DNA of 10,118 nucleotides from Euperipatoides rowelli (lineage: Eukaryota; Onychophora; Udeonychophora; Euonychophora; Peripatopsidae). The stretch is from the NCBI GenBank assembly GCA_003024985.2, contig PXIH01S0001958.1; one strand, given 5' to 3'. The notes beneath the pieces were generated by a model. That model saw nothing but the letters and a program-made list of their open reading frames with translations, did no database searches and was not told the origin of the DNA. Shown piece after piece: positions 8,605 to 10,118 of this stretch (its first letter is position 1; each line of letters begins with the position of its first letter). Position numbers and translations under genes: made by a program.

Positions 8605-8698
8605 CTCCAGCGTGAAGGACAGGACAACATCCAGTTTCGACAATGTTGTCTCCATGTCTTCAGGTACATCCAATTTGGATATGGCTGGATTGGAACTC
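8605..8698 (-). CDS. Cadps: CADPS/CAPS exon leading into the C2 domain
   Basis: Internal coding exon of calcium-dependent activator protein for secretion, the cytosolic factor that primes dense-core vesicles for Ca2+-triggered fusion by binding PI(4,5)P2 and SNAREs. On the minus strand the acceptor is atttcAG (AG at 8700-8699) and the donor is GTAAGG (from 8604). The exon is 94 nt: one base completes a codon from the previous exon, then 31 codons are open. The peptide starts SSNPAISKLDVPEDMETTLS and ends KLDVVLSFTLE. The SKxDVVLSFxLE ending is a hallmark of the segment joining the N-terminal region to the C2 domain in CAPS proteins; the part before it is variable in the family. The exon ends in phase 0 and joins in frame to 4327-4206. 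The next exon upstream lies outside the window or is the candidate microexon at 9917-9952. Identification rests on recall of the family. Confidence 0.93.
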
Positions 8699-9001
8699 CT
8701 GAAATATTTCAAAACACAAAAGACATTCTAATCAATTTTGTAAACCCACAAAACTAACTATGCAATAGTTTAATTCTATGCCAAAGCACCTAATTTTAAA
8801 ATATGACCATGCTACAATGACTCAGATTTTGTTCAAATGTTTCCCTTGTATGCATAACTATGAAATGATTTTAAGTTAAATTTTTCAGATTTTTTTATTA
8901 TAAAAAGTGGTGGTTGTAGAAATTTTTTGAAGATTTCTATTTTGGCGCAAATTTTGATCTCCGATGCTATACGTCATTTAACTAAAATGGCCATAACTCC
9001 C

Positions 9002-9043
9002 CTAATTTTTTATAGTGCAAAATATTGCACTATAAAAAATTAG
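9002..9043. repeat. Perfect 19-bp palindrome with 4-base loop
   Basis: CTAATTTTTTATAGTGCAA (9002-9020) is followed by AATA and then its exact reverse complement (9025-9043). In RNA or single-stranded DNA it would form a long uninterrupted hairpin. It lies in the intron about 300 bp upstream of the 8698-8605 exon. It may be the centre of a small foldback element. It is not a transcription terminator in the bacterial sense. Confidence 0.95.
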
Positions 9044-9372
9044 TTGGCTCTCAAAACAAATAGTATCTTTTTACAACTTTCTACATACTCATAATTGCAA
9101 CATCTTTGAAATTTTTTATAAAATCATCATAGCATATACTTGATATGGTTAAAAAATAAAAAGGGTGTTCTTTGATTTTGACTATTTTATTTTTACATAC
9201 ATGCAGACACAGACAATTTAAATGGAGTTTTGAATTTTACCCCTTAAAACTTATTTAAAAAAATAAAGCCCAACGTGTAGTTGAAGCTTTTATGAACTGC
9301 CAAGTAAAGCTCTCAATCTTGAATATCCGCTAAGCTTTGATATTAATGATAACGATTGTAAAAAATCTTGTG

Positions 9373-9411
9373 ATGACTGCATTACACTAATGTAATGACT
9401 GCATAACACTA
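9373..9411 (+). repeat. Short tandem repeat, two copies
   Basis: ATGACTGCATTACACTA (9373-9389) and ATGACTGCATAACACTA (9395-9411) differ at one base and are spaced 22 bp apart. Probably a simple local duplication. Confidence 0.85.
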
Positions 9412-9916
9412 AATTAAGAAAAAAAATTTGTAATCAGTAACATTATTGAAAAAGTTCAATTACTGCACTTGTTCCAGAACCATGAAGTATTAAAAAAATC
9501 AGTGAATTTTTTTGGAACAGAATATTTGGTTATAAAAGCTAGGAAGTACTGCAGGATAATCAAGTTCTACAAAAGAAAGATAAGAAGTTTGGATGTGCCT
9601 TAAGAGAGCCAAAACATTTTATTATGATGAAGTAGAATTTCATCAAATACAAAGGATTGTGTGTCAGTTTCAAGTGAAAATGTTAAACAAGAATTAAAAA
9701 CTAAAATATTAATATTTTACAATTTAAAAGATGTTTACCGGTACTCTGAATACAAGGAGAAAAATCACAATGATGAAATGGGGCTAACTAAGTTTATTCA
9801 ATTGCCCCCAAAGAGTATGTAACAATAAACAGTTGTGGTATTCATTCAGTATGTGTTCACATATTCACCAGAATGATAAACTTATGACGCAAGATATTAA
9901 TCTCATAATCGCTTAC

Positions 9917-9952
9917 CCAGAGCTCTTCCAGTAACTAGTATGTGACCTTCCT
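9917..9952 (-). CDS. Candidate 36-nt CADPS microexon (speculative)
   Basis: A minus-strand segment bounded by a good acceptor (pyrimidine-rich tract ending cttcAG, AG at 9954-9953) and a good donor (GTAAGC, 9916-9911). It enters and leaves in phase 2, which fits the phase required by the 8698-8605 exon. In that frame it reads GRSHTSYWKSSG with no stop. An RSH tripeptide occurs at about the equivalent place in vertebrate CAPS, before the variable stretch leading to the C2 domain. A stop just upstream in this frame means it can only be a very short exon. Its length is a multiple of three, so it could be a cassette exon. The similarity is very short and may be chance. Confidence 0.3.
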
Positions 9953-9956
9953 CTGA

Positions 9957-10118
9957 AGAGTGTATGCTACACAGCTGTCCTATCCTGATTCATCCTCAAT
10001 CAGTGAATATCTCATGCAGCTTGAATATTTTCAAATCCAAGAGACTATTGAATACAAGCAATGGCTCCATACTGATAGATCAACATTAGAAACATTAAAA
10101 AAAATTGTACGACTTTGT
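9957..10118 (+). pseudogene. Partial open fragment, possible mobile-element protein
   Basis: An open plus-strand frame of 54 codons follows a TGA at 9954-9956 and runs off the window edge. It has no start codon near its beginning; the first Met is internal. The peptide is charged and helical-looking, with SISEYLMQLEYFQIQETIEY followed by KQWLHTDRSTLET. The YKQW-x(2)-TDRSTLET wording reminds me of uncharacterised proteins encoded by repetitive elements in invertebrate genomes. That is recall, not a search result. A stop-free stretch this long is unusual in such AT-rich sequence. It is opposite to the CADPS strand, so it is probably another intronic insertion or its remnant. Confidence 0.35.

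Larger units (their letters stand above)
8699..10118 (-). other. Intron/flank upstream of first visible CADPS exon
   Basis: AT-rich sequence before the acceptor at 8700-8699. It contains a perfect hairpin (9002-9043), a short tandem repeat (9373-9411), the candidate microexon at 9917-9952 and a plus-strand open fragment at 9957-10118. In 8760-9000 and 9050-9900, apart from these, I see no coding signal. Confidence 0.75.

Noticed and set aside
1-10118. tRNA, rRNA, CRISPR array or bacterial-type operon features
   Set aside because: No cloverleaf, rRNA core sequence, regular spacer-repeat array or closely packed open frames were seen. The sequence is animal intronic DNA.

Overview
This window is metazoan nuclear DNA, strongly AT-rich and almost entirely intronic. 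Three exons on the minus strand encode consecutive parts of a calcium-dependent activator protein for secretion (CADPS/CAPS, UNC-31 in worms). In transcript order they lie at 8698-8605, 4327-4206 and 2395-2284. They have GT-AG borders and compatible phases, and give 109 continuous codons that run from just before the C2 domain into most of it. The wording at several variable positions (WDTQGDF, DDKELGK) looks invertebrate rather than vertebrate. Scattered TAGGCCT-like words would suit an echinoderm or a related deuterostome, but that is a weak hint and I do not name a species.

The introns hold the rest of the content. The 4.3-kb intron between the exons at 8605 and 4327 contains the decayed 3' half of a Ty3/gypsy-type pol gene in the host sense (about 6900-8490). 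RNase H, the spacer, integrase and the integrase C-terminal domain can all be read in order across several frames, with stops, frameshifts and an internal deletion. The same intron has a long-armed inverted-repeat (foldback) element at about 5478-5840 and a degenerate two-copy tandem repeat at 6523-6640. The 1.8-kb intron between 4206 and 2395 carries a complete non-autonomous hAT-type element (3400-4161) with a recognisable 8-bp target duplication, ending about 36 bp from a splice donor. It also carries a smaller inverted-repeat element at about 2746-2975.

Upstream of the first exon (8699-10118) lie a perfect 19-bp palindrome with a 4-base loop, a short tandem repeat, a possible 36-nt CADPS microexon (9952-9917, minus) and an open plus-strand fragment running off the window edge that reads like part of a mobile-element protein. 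Downstream of the last exon (1-2283) there is only AT-rich intron or flank with homopolymers and small repeats. No rRNA, tRNA, CRISPR array or bacterial-type operon was seen. The layout is a conserved neurosecretory gene whose introns have been repeatedly colonised by mobile elements, several of them close to splice donors.
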